In this document: positions 28,068 through 36,509 of the stretch, one piece after another
How the letters are laid out: every line of letters begins with the position of its first letter
Position numbering within the stretch: the stretch's first letter is position 1
DNA from: Microbacterium profundi
GTDB lineage: Bacteria > Actinomycetota > Actinomycetes > Actinomycetales > Microbacteriaceae
DNA: 64,000 bases
NCBI RefSeq assembly: GCF_000763375.1
Contig: NZ_JPSY01000001.1
Coordinates: 1,984,001-2,048,000 of the forward strand
Direction: 5' to 3'
Made by a program: the position numbers and the translations under genes
The notes under the pieces: model-generated
What the model was told of the DNA's origin: nothing
The model's input: only the letters and a program-made list of their open reading frames with translations
Database searches by the model: none

Positions 28068-28094
28068 TGGGTTCAAATCCCACCGTCACCGCCA
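28068..28094 (+). repeat. Attachment repeat 3
   Basis: 27 bases identical to the tRNA-Ser 3' end at 22097-22123, including GCCA. Marks the right end of island B. Confidence 0.9.
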
Positions 28095-28102
28095 AATCGA
28101 AG

Positions 28103-28145
28103 GCCCCGACTTCCCTAGCGAACACGAGGAAGTCGGGGCTTTCGT
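28103..28145. terminator. Hairpin after attachment repeat 3
   Basis: GCCCCGACTTCC pairs with GGAAGTCGGGGC across a 13-nt loop, then TTTCGTC. Probably the original terminator of the tRNA-Ser gene before the islands entered, or that of a further island remnant. Confidence 0.65.
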
Positions 28146-28226
28146 CATGCGGCGGGAGAGGCAATTGCCGGCATTTTGCCCACGGCCGACCGTCGGGCGA
28201 GGTTGCCGTTCGGGAGGGAAGCAGTA

Positions 28227-28245
28227 TTAGGTTATGCTTACCTTG
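28227..28245. promoter_or_regulatory. DtxR/IdeR-type iron box
   Basis: TTAGGTTATGCTTACCTTG matches the 19-bp iron-box consensus TWAGGTWAGSCTWACCTWA at nearly all positions. It lies 50 bp before the adenylation protein start, so that gene is expected to be repressed by iron-loaded DtxR/IdeR. Confidence 0.75.
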
Positions 28246-28294
28246 TTTTGCCCCGAGCGTTGCTGCGAGGCACTACACCGAAGCTCTACTCCCG

Positions 28295-30946
28295 ATGGCA
28301 CTGCTCACCCGCCCGAAAGCATCAACAGCCATGCTCCCGAAGCCGCTCGCTCGTGGTTTTTCCCTTCTCGGTGGTCAACCCGACGCAACCGCGCTCATCG
28401 TCGACGGCGCACGCCTGAGTTACGCCGAGCTCTCCGACCGGGTTGCCGAACGCAGAGACCGGCTCGGCGAGACGCGTCGCCTCGTGATGATGTCGGCGGC
28501 CAACGCGCTCGAGCCGATCGTCACCTACCTCGCCGCACTCGAGGGAGGGCACCCGGTGCTGCTCGTGGCGAGCGGCGACGATGAGGCGAGCATCGGTCAT
28601 CGGGAGTCCCTCGCTGCGCGCTTCGATCCGGATGTCATAGCGCACGACTCGACCCGCGACCGGGCGCTCGAGGAGATTCGGCCAGGCAGCCGCCACAGGT
28701 TCCACCCCGATCTCGCCTTGCTCGCCAGCACCTCGGGGTCTACGGGGTCGCCGAAGCTCGTCCGCCTGTCGAGCGAGAATCTGCGCAGCAACGCCGCCGC
28801 TATCGCTGAGTACCTGCGCCTCGGGCCGGCCGATCGCGCGGCCACGACCCTCCCCCTGCAATACTGCTATGGGCTCTCCGTCGTGAACAGCCACCTGCTC
28901 GCCGGCGCGAGCCTGCTGCTCACCGAGCGCTCGGTCTCCGGCGAGGCGTTCTGGTCGGAGGCTGCCGCGCACCGGATCACCTCGTTCGCCGGCGTGCCCT
29001 ACACTTTCGAGCTCCTCGAAGCAGGCGGATTCTCGGAGCGATCCCTGCCCAGCCTCCGCTACCTCACGCAGGCAGGCGGCCGGCTCGCGCCCGAGGCTGT
29101 TCGACGCCTCGCCCGCCTCGGCGAGGAGCGCGGGTTCGACTTCTTCGTCATGTACGGCCAGACCGAGGCGACCGCCCGCATGGCCTATCTCCCGCCACAG
29201 CTCGCCGAGTCCTCGGCAGGTGCGATCGGCATCCCCATCCCGGGCGGCTCCTTCCGCATCGACTCCGGCGACGGAGCGGATGCCGAGCCCGGAAGCACGG
29301 GAGAGCTGGTCTACGAGGGGCCGAACGTGATGCTCGGCTACGCCGAGGCACCGGAGGAATTCGTACTCGGACGCACGGTGCATGAGCTGCGCACGGGCGA
29401 CGTCGCCCGTCTTCGCGACGATGGACTCTACGAGATCGTCGGCCGGATGAACCGCTTCGTGAAAGTCTTCGGCCTCCGTCTCGATCTGGATCGCGTCGAG
29501 CACCTCCTCGCCGAGGAGGGGATCGTCGCGCGCGCCGCGAGCGCCGGCGAACGACTGCTGCTGTTCTCGACATCGGAGCGCACGGCTGAGAGCGCGCGAG
29601 AGCGCGCCGCCGCCCTTCTCGGCATCCCCGCCCACGTGATCGGTGCGTACGCCGTGAGTGAGTTCCCTCGAACGTCGAGCGGGAAGCCGGACAGCGCAGC
29701 GCTCGTGGCATTCGCCGAGCTGCAGGATCGCTCGGTGGCCGAGTCGGCCGCGGCATCCGGACCGCGGCCCCGGAGCAGGCCGACGCCTGACGGAGTGCGT
29801 GAGCTGTTCGCGGCGCTGCTTGCTCGACCCGATGTCGGACTCGACGACTCCTTCTCCGGGCTCGGCGGCGACTCGCTCAGCTACATCGAGGTGTCGCTGC
29901 GGCTCGAATCGCTGCTCGGCGTGCTCCCGCGCGACTGGCCGGCGCTCACGGTGCGCGAGCTCGCTGCTCTGGCGGCGCCGCCCGGCGATGCTCCCACACC
30001 GTCCGGGAACCCGACCACAGGGAAGCCGACCAGGCAGGCGCGGTTCACGCGGCGCCTGGTGCGAATGGAGACGCCGGCCGTGCTCCGGGCGCTCGCGATC
30101 GTGCTGATCGTCGGCACGCATGCCGACCTGTTCATGCTGAAGGGCGGTGCCCACCTGCTGCTCGCGGTGGCCGGGTACAACCTGGCGCGTTTTCAGCTGG
30201 CACCTGTGCCGGGGTCGACGCGGGTTCACCGGCTGTGCCGCAGCGCCCTGCAGATCGCGGTGCCGGCGGTGCTCTGGATCGCCGCCGTGGCGCTTGTCTC
30301 GGGGCAGTACCGTCCGACGACCGCCCTTCTCGTGAACAACCTCGTCCCCGGCGACGGACGGTGGAACGAGCAGTGGCAGTTCTGGTTCCTCGAGGCGGCG
30401 ATCTGGAGCCTGGTCGGGCTCGCAGCACTGTTCGCCGTGCGGTTCATCGACCGACTCGAGCGACGTGCGCCGTTCGGGTTCGCGATCACGGGCCTGGCGA
30501 TCGCTCTCGCCGTCCGCTTCGCGATCGCCGGGCTGCACGCCGAGCACGTGGAGCGCTACGCCGCGCCCGTGGTGGTCTGGCTCATCGCTCTGGGCTGGCT
30601 GGTCGCTCGCGCAGATACCGTGGGACGCCGCTGGCTGGTGTCCGCTATCGCCGTCGCGAGCACCTTCGGGTTCTTCGGCGACCCCCTGCGCGAGGGTATC
30701 GTCGCGATCGGGATCCTGATCCTCGTCTGGCTGCCGACGATCCGGATGCCGCGTCTGCTCGTGTCTGCGGTCGCCACGCTCGCCGGGGCCTCGATGTTCA
30801 TCTATCTCACGCACTGGCAGGTGTACCCGCCGTTCGAGCAGAGCGCGCCGTGGCTCGGCACGCTCCTCTCGCTCGCCGTCGGCATCGCCGCGTGGCGCGC
30901 GTATGCGTTCGCGAGCAGCCGGATCACGCGGATGCGTGTGGCCTGA
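28295..30946 (+). CDS. Adenylation-carrier-membrane acyltransferase protein, iron-regulated
   Basis: 883 residues. Residues ~1-490: AMP-forming adenylation domain with core motifs STSGSTGSPK, YGQTEA, GDVARLRDDG, GRMNRFVKVFG and PRTSSGKPD. Residues ~505-575: carrier domain with phosphopantetheine site GLGGDSLSYIE. Residues ~595-883: multi-helix acyltransferase-3-like membrane domain (VLRALAIVLIVGTHADLF, FIYLTHWQVYPPFEQ). It likely activates an acyl or amino acid, loads it on its own carrier and transfers it at the membrane. The iron box points to siderophore or iron-stress surface chemistry. Start is 28295 or 28331; neither has a strong ribosome site. Confidence 0.75.
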   Translation: MALLTRPKASTAMLPKPLARGFSLLGGQPDATALIVDGARLSYAELSDRVAERRDRLGETRRLVMMSAANALEPIVTYLAALEGGHPVLLVASGDDEASIGHRESLAARFDPDVIAHDSTRDRALEEIRPGSRHRFHPDLALLASTSGSTGSPKLVRLSSENLRSNAAAIAEYLRLGPADRAATTLPLQYCYGLSVVNSHLLAGASLLLTERSVSGEAFWSEAAAHRITSFAGVPYTFELLEAGGFSERSLPSLRYLTQAGGRLAPEAVRRLARLGEERGFDFFVMYGQTEATARMAYLPPQLAESSAGAIGIPIPGGSFRIDSGDGADAEPGSTGELVYEGPNVMLGYAEAPEEFVLGRTVHELRTGDVARLRDDGLYEIVGRMNRFVKVFGLRLDLDRVEHLLAEEGIVARAASAGERLLLFSTSERTAESARERAAALLGIPAHVIGAYAVSEFPRTSSGKPDSAALVAFAELQDRSVAESAAASGPRPRSRPTPDGVRELFAALLARPDVGLDDSFSGLGGDSLSYIEVSLRLESLLGVLPRDWPALTVRELAALAAPPGDAPTPSGNPTTGKPTRQARFTRRLVRMETPAVLRALAIVLIVGTHADLFMLKGGAHLLLAVAGYNLARFQLAPVPGSTRVHRLCRSALQIAVPAVLWIAAVALVSGQYRPTTALLVNNLVPGDGRWNEQWQFWFLEAAIWSLVGLAALFAVRFIDRLERRAPFGFAITGLAIALAVRFAIAGLHAEHVERYAAPVVVWLIALGWLVARADTVGRRWLVSAIAVASTFGFFGDPLREGIVAIGILILVWLPTIRMPRLLVSAVATLAGASMFIYLTHWQVYPPFEQSAPWLGTLLSLAVGIAAWRAYAFASSRITRMRVA

Positions 30947-30960
30947 TCGACCGGTCGATC
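30945..30960. terminator. Palindrome between convergent iron genes
   Basis: GATCGACCGGTCGATC, a perfect 16-bp palindrome overlapping the stop of the adenylation gene, in the 30-bp gap before the end of the convergent transporter operon. Possible bidirectional terminator; no T-run. Confidence 0.35.
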
Positions 30961-30976
30961 TGATGCCGGAGCCGCG

Positions 30977-32023
30977 CTAGCCCTCCCGCGGAGAGCCCAC
31001 GGGATACAGCACGGCGCCACCGTCGACGACCACGTGCGCCCGGCTGCCGACCGTGAATCGTGCGGCTGCCCGTCCGGGCACCCGATGGGTCACCTCGACG
31101 GCGCCCAGTCTCAGCGTCAGCTCCGCCACCGCTCCGGTCGTGCGGATATCGAGCACACGGGCATCGCCGTCCGTCGCCGGATCGACGCGCAACTGATCCG
31201 GACGCAGCATGGCGACGAACCGGTCAGCGCCGTGGCTGAGGTCGTGCCGCACAGGGAGGCGTCCGAAGGCGCAGTCGACGGCATCTCCCGCGCGCTCCGC
31301 CGCCACCACGACGACCTCGCCGAGGAACGCCGCCACGGCCGTGTCGATCGGTGCATCGAAGACTGCGGAGGGCTCGCCCGCCTGCACCAGGGTCCCGCCG
31401 GCGAGCACGCCGACCTGTTGGCCGAAGGAGAGCGCCTCCTCCTGGTCGTGCGTGACGAGCACCGCCGTCACGCCGCTACGCTCGAGCACGTCGATCACGG
31501 CGCTGCGGGTGTGGGCCCGAAGGCCTGTGTCCAGCGCGCTGAACGGCTCGTCCAGCAGGATCACACCGGGTCGCTGAGCGAGGGCCCGCGCCAGCGCGAC
31601 CCGCTGCTGCTGCCCGCCGGAGAGCTCATGCGGCATGCGGGCGGTGAGAGCCGGATCCAGCGAGGCGAGCTCCATCAGCTCTTGCACCCGAGCGCCGGTC
31701 CGATCGGAGCGAGGCAGGCCGAACGCGATGTTGCGCGCCACTGAGAGATGCGGGAACAGGGCGCCGTCCTGCGCGACATAGCCGATGCCTCTGCGGTGCG
31801 CCGGCACCGCCGAACGAGGTCCTGAGAGTTCGCGGCCGTCCAGCGAGATCGTGCCGGCGTCCGGCCGCTCGAACCCGGCGATCAGGCGCAGCAGCGTGCT
31901 CTTGCCGCTTCCGGAGGAGCCGACCAGCGCCAGCCGCGTGGAGTCGGCCACGTCGAGCGCGACGTCGCGCAGTACGTCGGTGCCGTCGAATGCCTTGGAT
32001 ATCCCGCTGAGGTGAAGCGTCAT
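30977..32023 (-). CDS. fbpC: Ferric iron ABC transporter, ATP-binding protein
   Basis: 348 residues. ATPase domain (1-240): Walker A GSSGSGKST, Q-loop YVAQDGALFPH, signature LSGGQQQRVALARAL, Walker B ILLDEPFSALD, and switch His in VLVTHDQEEAL. A C-terminal TOBE-like domain (ADRFVAMLRPDQLRVDP) follows, as in FbpC-type importers. Start at 32023 overlaps the permease stop by 4 bases. It powers uptake with the permease and lipoprotein upstream. Iron as substrate is inferred from the binding protein type and the iron box. Confidence 0.88.
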   Translation of the reverse strand: MTLHLSGISKAFDGTDVLRDVALDVADSTRLALVGSSGSGKSTLLRLIAGFERPDAGTISLDGRELSGPRSAVPAHRRGIGYVAQDGALFPHLSVARNIAFGLPRSDRTGARVQELMELASLDPALTARMPHELSGGQQQRVALARALAQRPGVILLDEPFSALDTGLRAHTRSAVIDVLERSGVTAVLVTHDQEEALSFGQQVGVLAGGTLVQAGEPSAVFDAPIDTAVAAFLGEVVVVAAERAGDAVDCAFGRLPVRHDLSHGADRFVAMLRPDQLRVDPATDGDARVLDIRTTGAVAELTLRLGAVEVTHRVPGRAAARFTVGSRAHVVVDGGAVLYPVGSPREG

Positions 32024-33495
32024 CGGAGACTCCGTCCGGTTGCGTGGGCGAACATCAGGGCGACGGCGGGAATCGAGAGCAGCACCAGCACCAGCGCGTA
32101 GGGCGCGGCGGCGGGGTAGTCGAGCGAGGATGCCGCAGACCAGAAGCTCGTCGCGACCGTGCGAGTGCCGGTGGGCGCGAGCAGCAGCGTGGCGGTCAGT
32201 TCGTTCGCTGCGCCGAGGGCGACGAGGGCGGCACCGGCGCCGATCGAGGGGAGCAGAAGCGGGAGCGTCACGCGAAGTCGTGCCGGCAGCGGCGCGATGC
32301 CGAGAGACCGGGCGGCCTCCTCGAGCGACTCGGGAACCTGAGCCAGGCCGGCTCGCAGAGGCACGAGCGCGCGCGGAAGGAAGATCACGACGTAGGCCGC
32401 GATCACCGTGAAGACCGTCTGATACAGGGCGGGCGCGATCGCGAGGGTCGTGCCGACGAGGGCGAGGGCGACGATGATCGCCGGCAGGCTGCTCGCCAGG
32501 TACGCCGCGCCCTCGAGTGCGCGGGAGAGCCGGCCGGCGTGGCGCACGGACAGCCATGCGATCGGGAGCGCGACGAGAACCGCGCACAGCGCCCCGGCGA
32601 CGGCGAGGCCGGATGTCTGCGCCGTGGCCGAGGCGAGAGCGCCGAACTCGGCGGCATCGGCTCGGAGCAGCCAGCGCACGACGCTCGCGAGCGGAACGAG
32701 GATCGCCGCCGCGAGCAGAGCGATCGAAGCCGTGATCGCGACCCATGCCGCTCTGCCCAGAGGCAGCAAGGCCGGCGGATGTGGCGCGCCGCCGCCCACT
32801 CGCGCATAGCGGGAGCGACCGCGGGCGAGGGACTCGGCGCCGAGCAGCACGAGGCACAACACGACCAGCACGATCCCGAGTGCGGCGGCGTTCGGGCCCG
32901 CGAAGGTCGCCTGATAGGCCACGACGATGGCGGTGGTGAAGGTGTCGAACCGGAGGAAGGCGAAGGCGCCGTACTCGGAGAGAAGGTGCAGCGCGACGAT
33001 GAGCGCGCCGCCGAGAATCGCGAGGCGCAGCTGCGGCAGCACGACGCGGATGAAGACCATCCAGGAACCGAGGCCGAGAGCGCGCGCAGACTCTTCGAGC
33101 GCCGGATCGAGGCCGCGGATAGCCGCCATCGCCGGAAGGTAGACGAGGGGGAAGTACGCGAGCACGGCGACGAGCAGACCACCCCAGAGCCCGTTGATCG
33201 ACGGGATGGCGCTGGCCCACCCGTAGCTCGCCACGAAAGCGGGGATCGCGAGCGGTGCAGCGAACGCGACCGCGAACACCCGGCGCGCGGGCAGCGCGGT
33301 GCGCTCGACGAGCCACGCGGCACCCACACCGAGCACGACGGCGGCCGGCACGCCGATCACGGCGAGGAGCGCCGTGTTGACGAGTAGCTCTCCGACCTTG
33401 GGGCGGATGACGAGGGTCGCGAGTTCTGTCCATCCCATCGCGATCGCGGCGTGCACGACGTAGCCCACCGGGACGAGTGCGCCGGCCGTCAGCAC
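32020..33495 (-). CDS. fbpB: Ferric iron ABC transporter, permease
   Basis: 491 residues, about 12 membrane helices in two fused permease halves, typical of FbpB/SfuB. Each half has an EAA-type cytoplasmic loop: first LEESARALGLGSWMVFIRVV, second LEEAARSLGIAPLPARLRVT. GTG at 33495 is the only conventional start near the first helix; the frame stays open back to the binding-protein stop, so translation may begin slightly upstream. Second gene of the fbpABC operon. Confidence 0.87.
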   Translation of the reverse strand: MLTAGALVPVGYVVHAAIAMGWTELATLVIRPKVGELLVNTALLAVIGVPAAVVLGVGAAWLVERTALPARRVFAVAFAAPLAIPAFVASYGWASAIPSINGLWGGLLVAVLAYFPLVYLPAMAAIRGLDPALEESARALGLGSWMVFIRVVLPQLRLAILGGALIVALHLLSEYGAFAFLRFDTFTTAIVVAYQATFAGPNAAALGIVLVVLCLVLLGAESLARGRSRYARVGGGAPHPPALLPLGRAAWVAITASIALLAAAILVPLASVVRWLLRADAAEFGALASATAQTSGLAVAGALCAVLVALPIAWLSVRHAGRLSRALEGAAYLASSLPAIIVALALVGTTLAIAPALYQTVFTVIAAYVVIFLPRALVPLRAGLAQVPESLEEAARSLGIAPLPARLRVTLPLLLPSIGAGAALVALGAANELTATLLLAPTGTRTVATSFWSAASSLDYPAAAPYALVLVLLSIPAVALMFAHATGRSLR

Positions 33496-33572
33496 GGCGA
33501 CGAGCGCGACGAGACCGCCGGGAGCGCGACGCCGAGGGGGTGTGGCGACCGGTGGCAGGGTCGCGCGTGCGC

Positions 33573-34601
33573 TCAGAGGAGTCCGGCTTCCGTCATGAGA
33601 TCGATGACCCGGGGGCCGTTGAGCGTCGACGGATCGATCACGGGCGCGTTCAGGCTCTCGAGCGGCGGCAGCTCGGCTTTCGCCGGGATGCCGGACGCGA
33701 CGGGGTACTCGAAGCTGTAGCCCTCGCCGAGGATCTTCTGGCCCTGTTCACCGGCGATGAAGGCGAGGAACTGCTGTGCTTCCGCGGGGTGCTGGGCATT
33801 GTTGAGGACGCCGCCGCCCGACACGCTGACGAAGGCGCCTGGGTCCTGGTTGCCGAAATAGTGCAGCTTGGTGTTGCCGCTGTCCTCCGCCGCGGCATCC
33901 TGATCGCGGTACCAGTAATAGTGGTAGATGATGCCGACCGGGACTTCGCCCGCGTTGACCGCCTTCATCGTGACGATGTTGTTGCGGTACTCGGTCGCGT
34001 TCTGGGCCATGCCCTCGAGCCAGGCGCTCGCGCCCTCCTCGCCCTGCGTCTCGAGCACCGCCGAGACGATGGCCTGGAAGTCGGCCTTTGCGGGGGCGGC
34101 CCCCCAGCGTCCTTCCCACTCGGGTTCTGCGAGGTCGAGGAGAGAAGCGGGCAGCTTGGCTTCGGAGATGAGATCGGGGTTATAGACCAGCACGGTCGAT
34201 CGGGCGGCGATCCCTGTCCAGTCTCCTGATGCCGGGCGATAGGCCTCCGGCACGAGTGCCAGAGTCTTCTCGTCGACGGGGGCGAACAGGCCCGCTTCCT
34301 CGACGAGCGACATCGCGGGCGAGTTCTCGGTGAGGAAGACGTCGGCCTTGGACGCGGCACCCTCCTGCACGAGCTGGTTGCCCAGCTCACTGTCGTCGCC
34401 GTTTCGGAGGACGACCTCGATGCCGGTTTCCTCCGTGAACGCCTCCGCCCACTCCTGGGTGAGCTCTTCGTGCTGGGCGTTGTACACCACGAGCGCGTCA
34501 CCACCGCCCCCTTCCTCCGACGCATCGCCGGCGCATCCGGAGAGGAGCAGAGCCGACCCGGCGAGGACAGCCAGAGAGGCGTGGCGGACAGGCACAGGCA
34601 T
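33573..34601 (-). CDS. fbpA: Iron ABC transporter substrate-binding lipoprotein
   Basis: 342 residues. Lipoprotein signal MPVPVRHASLAVLAGSALLL with lipobox LSGC and the Cys near residue 23. The mature part starts with LVVYNAQHEELTQEWAEAF, the typical FbpA/FutA opening. Tyrosines in IIYHYYWYRDQ fit the ferric-ion tyrosine cluster of the family. It captures Fe3+ outside the membrane and hands it to the permease. A weaker iron box lies just upstream, which supports iron control of the operon. Confidence 0.9.
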   Translation of the reverse strand: MPVPVRHASLAVLAGSALLLSGCAGDASEEGGGGDALVVYNAQHEELTQEWAEAFTEETGIEVVLRNGDDSELGNQLVQEGAASKADVFLTENSPAMSLVEEAGLFAPVDEKTLALVPEAYRPASGDWTGIAARSTVLVYNPDLISEAKLPASLLDLAEPEWEGRWGAAPAKADFQAIVSAVLETQGEEGASAWLEGMAQNATEYRNNIVTMKAVNAGEVPVGIIYHYYWYRDQDAAAEDSGNTKLHYFGNQDPGAFVSVSGGGVLNNAQHPAEAQQFLAFIAGEQGQKILGEGYSFEYPVASGIPAKAELPPLESLNAPVIDPSTLNGPRVIDLMTEAGLL

Positions 34602-34625
34602 AGGGACAGTCCTTCGATCAGGAAT

Positions 34626-34644
34626 AGAGGTGAGGCAATCCTAA
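34626..34644. promoter_or_regulatory. Weak DtxR/IdeR-type iron box upstream of fbpA
   Basis: On the minus strand TTAGGATTGCCTCACCTCT, about 14 of 19 positions matching the iron-box consensus. It lies 25 bp before the fbpA start. Confidence 0.55.
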
Positions 34645-34756
34645 GGCAGACGCAGCCCGCCGCTGAGTTCGGAGTCGTCACGTAGTCGCACAAACCCACC
34701 CCGGCGTGGCATCCACACTCAGCACACCGGCGAGTGCGAGCCATTGCGAGCGGACG

Positions 34757-35389
34757 TCAGGCGTGAGCGGAGGCGCCCTCGGCGGCGGATTCGGGCAGGT
34801 TCCCCCGGCGAAGAACGGCGCCCGTCTCGAGGGCTTCGACCCAGGCGTCGGTGGGCGCGACGGCAGCCCAGCTCGAGTTCAGCAGTGCCATCAGCGTCGT
34901 GTGCACCGTCTCCGCGCTGGCCGATCCCGCTTCGTTGGCGATGTCGATGGCTCCGGTCGCATCGGAGATGACCTCGACCGTGAGTTCGCGGGTCTCGGCG
35001 TCGGCAGCCGTGGCGAGTACGCAGTTGTTCGTCATGTATCCGACGAGGGTGATCGTGTCGACCTGATTCTCGACGAGCCACTCGCGCAGGCCGGTGCCGG
35101 GAAAGACTGAGCTGTACTGCTTGACGATCATCTTCCACCCGGTCGAGTCGCGGCCTTCGAGCGACGAGTGCAGACGGAACTCCGGCTTCGTCGGATTGAA
35201 CACCGGTGCGTCGTCTCCTGCCGTGTGCTGCACCATGACCACCGGGATCCCGACGCGTTCCGCGGCGTCGATCGTGTCGGCGATGCGCTGGATCGACTCC
35301 TCGCGCGGCGGATGCTGGATGCGCAGGAGTCCGGTGAAGTACTCCTGCTGGGGGTCGATGACGATGAGGGCGCGGCGTGGAGCGGGCAT
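34757..35389 (-). CDS. Isochorismatase-family cysteine hydrolase
   Basis: 210 residues. Catalytic triad positions are visible: Asp in ALIVIDPQQEYF, Lys in MIVKQYSSVFPGTGL, and Cys in VGYMTNNCVLATAADA. The family includes isochorismatases, nicotinamidases and N-carbamoyl hydrolases; the exact substrate cannot be read. It is divergent from a GlxA-type regulator (57 bp to the GTG, 75 bp to the preferred ATG), a frequent pairing in which the regulator controls the hydrolase. The iron locus next door might suggest a siderophore link, but no other siderophore genes are present. Confidence 0.85.
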   Translation of the reverse strand: MPAPRRALIVIDPQQEYFTGLLRIQHPPREESIQRIADTIDAAERVGIPVVMVQHTAGDDAPVFNPTKPEFRLHSSLEGRDSTGWKMIVKQYSSVFPGTGLREWLVENQVDTITLVGYMTNNCVLATAADAETRELTVEVISDATGAIDIANEAGSASAETVHTTLMALLNSSWAAVAPTDAWVEALETGAVLRRGNLPESAAEGASAHA

Positions 35390-35464
35390 GATGATTCTCC
35401 TGGGGTGTGAGCGGGTCTTGTCATCCAGATTCCCTCACTCGAACCCGTGGCACAATTGGCACGT

Positions 35465-36466
35465 ATGCATACTGACGATGAATTCACGCCAAAGCCTGAG
35501 TTGCGGATCGCGGTCTACGCCTTCGACGGTGCGACGATGTTCCATCTCTCCGTCCCGCCGATGGTGTTCGGCGAAGTGACCCGCCAGCACCTGGCGGTGT
35601 GGGACACGATCCTGTTCAACGAACTGGGTGCGGACATCACCACCGACGAGGGATATCGGATCGGCGGGATCCATGGCCTCGAGGATGCGCTCGGCGCGGA
35701 CGTGATCGTCATCGCCTCCTGGCACAGCGACCTGAGGGCTCCGAGTGCACAGCTCGCCGAACTGCTGCAGCATGCGCACGGCAATGGCGCATCGGTCGCG
35801 GGGCTCTGTCTCGGTGCGTTCCCTGTCGCGGACAGTGGTCTGCTCGATTCCCGGCCGGCCGTGACCCACTGGCGTTCGCTGAACCAGTTCAGTTCCCGGC
35901 ACCCTGGGACCGATGTCGATCGCACCGTGCTGTACATCGATCACGGTGATGTCATGACGTCTGCCGGCACGGCCGCAGCCATCGACGCATGCCTGCATCT
36001 CGTCCGTTCGCGTCTCGGATCGGATGCCGCGAATCAGGTGGCGCGCAACCTCGTCGTCGCGCCCCACCGCAGTGGCGGCCAGGCGCAGTACATCGACCGG
36101 CCGGTTCCGCAGGTGAACTCGCTGAGCCCGATATCCGAGGCCCTCGACTGGGCCACGCAGCATCTCGACGAGCGGATCGATGTCGTGGACATGGCGCGTG
36201 CTGCCCGGATGAGTCTGCGCAGCTTCATCCGGGCTTTCAAGGAGAACACCGGCAACACACCTGCGGCCTGGTTGCGAGAGCGTCGACTGGACGAGGCGCG
36301 ACGGCTGCTGGAGCTCACCGATCTCGGCATCGATGCCATCGCATCAAGGTGCGGCTTCGCCAGTCCGGTGACTCTGCGGCAGAACTTCCATGCCGCGTAC
36401 GCCACGACGCCGTCCGAGTACCGACGCCGCTTCGATGCCCGGCGCAGGGTCGGCTCCGCAGTCTGA
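35465..36466 (+). CDS. GlxA-family transcriptional regulator (DJ-1/PfpI + AraC HTH)
   Basis: 333 residues. N-terminal DJ-1/PfpI-like domain (LRIAVYAFDGATMFHLSVPP, DVIVIASWHSD, nucleophile-elbow GLCLGAFPVADSGLLD, THWRSLNQFSSRHPG) and a C-terminal AraC/XylS double HTH (LDERIDVVDMARAARMSLRS, FIRAFKENTGNTPAAWL, IDAIASRCGFASPVTLRQNF). The DJ-1 part is usually a ligand-sensing rather than enzymatic domain. ATG at 35465 is preferred over a GTG at 35447. Likely regulator of the divergent hydrolase. Confidence 0.88.
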   Translation: MHTDDEFTPKPELRIAVYAFDGATMFHLSVPPMVFGEVTRQHLAVWDTILFNELGADITTDEGYRIGGIHGLEDALGADVIVIASWHSDLRAPSAQLAELLQHAHGNGASVAGLCLGAFPVADSGLLDSRPAVTHWRSLNQFSSRHPGTDVDRTVLYIDHGDVMTSAGTAAAIDACLHLVRSRLGSDAANQVARNLVVAPHRSGGQAQYIDRPVPQVNSLSPISEALDWATQHLDERIDVVDMARAARMSLRSFIRAFKENTGNTPAAWLRERRLDEARRLLELTDLGIDAIASRCGFASPVTLRQNFHAAYATTPSEYRRRFDARRRVGSAV

Positions 36467-36492
36467 TCGCCACGAGGATTCTCGTGGCGATC
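36465..36492. terminator. Bidirectional terminator
   Basis: GATCGCCACGAG-GATT-CTCGTGGCGATC, a perfect 12-bp stem overlapping the GlxA-type stop codon, between two convergent genes. Confidence 0.8.
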
Positions 36493-36509
36493 GGGTGGAA
36501 CCGGAGGGC

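Larger units (their letters stand above)
24655..28094. mobile_element. Island B: tRNA-Ser-linked 3.4-kb element with AbiE system
   Basis: Lies between attachment repeats 2 and 3. Carries abiEi-abiEii on the minus strand and, divergently, a pRiA4b ORF-3-like gene, with a 13-bp-arm palindrome between them. No integrase or other mobility gene. Left-end motif (minus strand ATGTGGGCAAAC) and right-end GGAATTCCG (28017-28025, 43 bp before the core) are shared with island A, so the two are relatives that entered in succession. Confidence 0.75.

Noticed and set aside
27436..28164. Minus-strand open frame across attachment repeat 3
   Set aside because: Crosses the island boundary and is antisense to the upstream gene; only the short PWAK-like stretch is of interest.
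28227..34644. Complete siderophore biosynthesis cluster
   Set aside because: Only one adenylation/carrier protein is present; no further NRPS, hydroxylase or exporter genes lie in the window.
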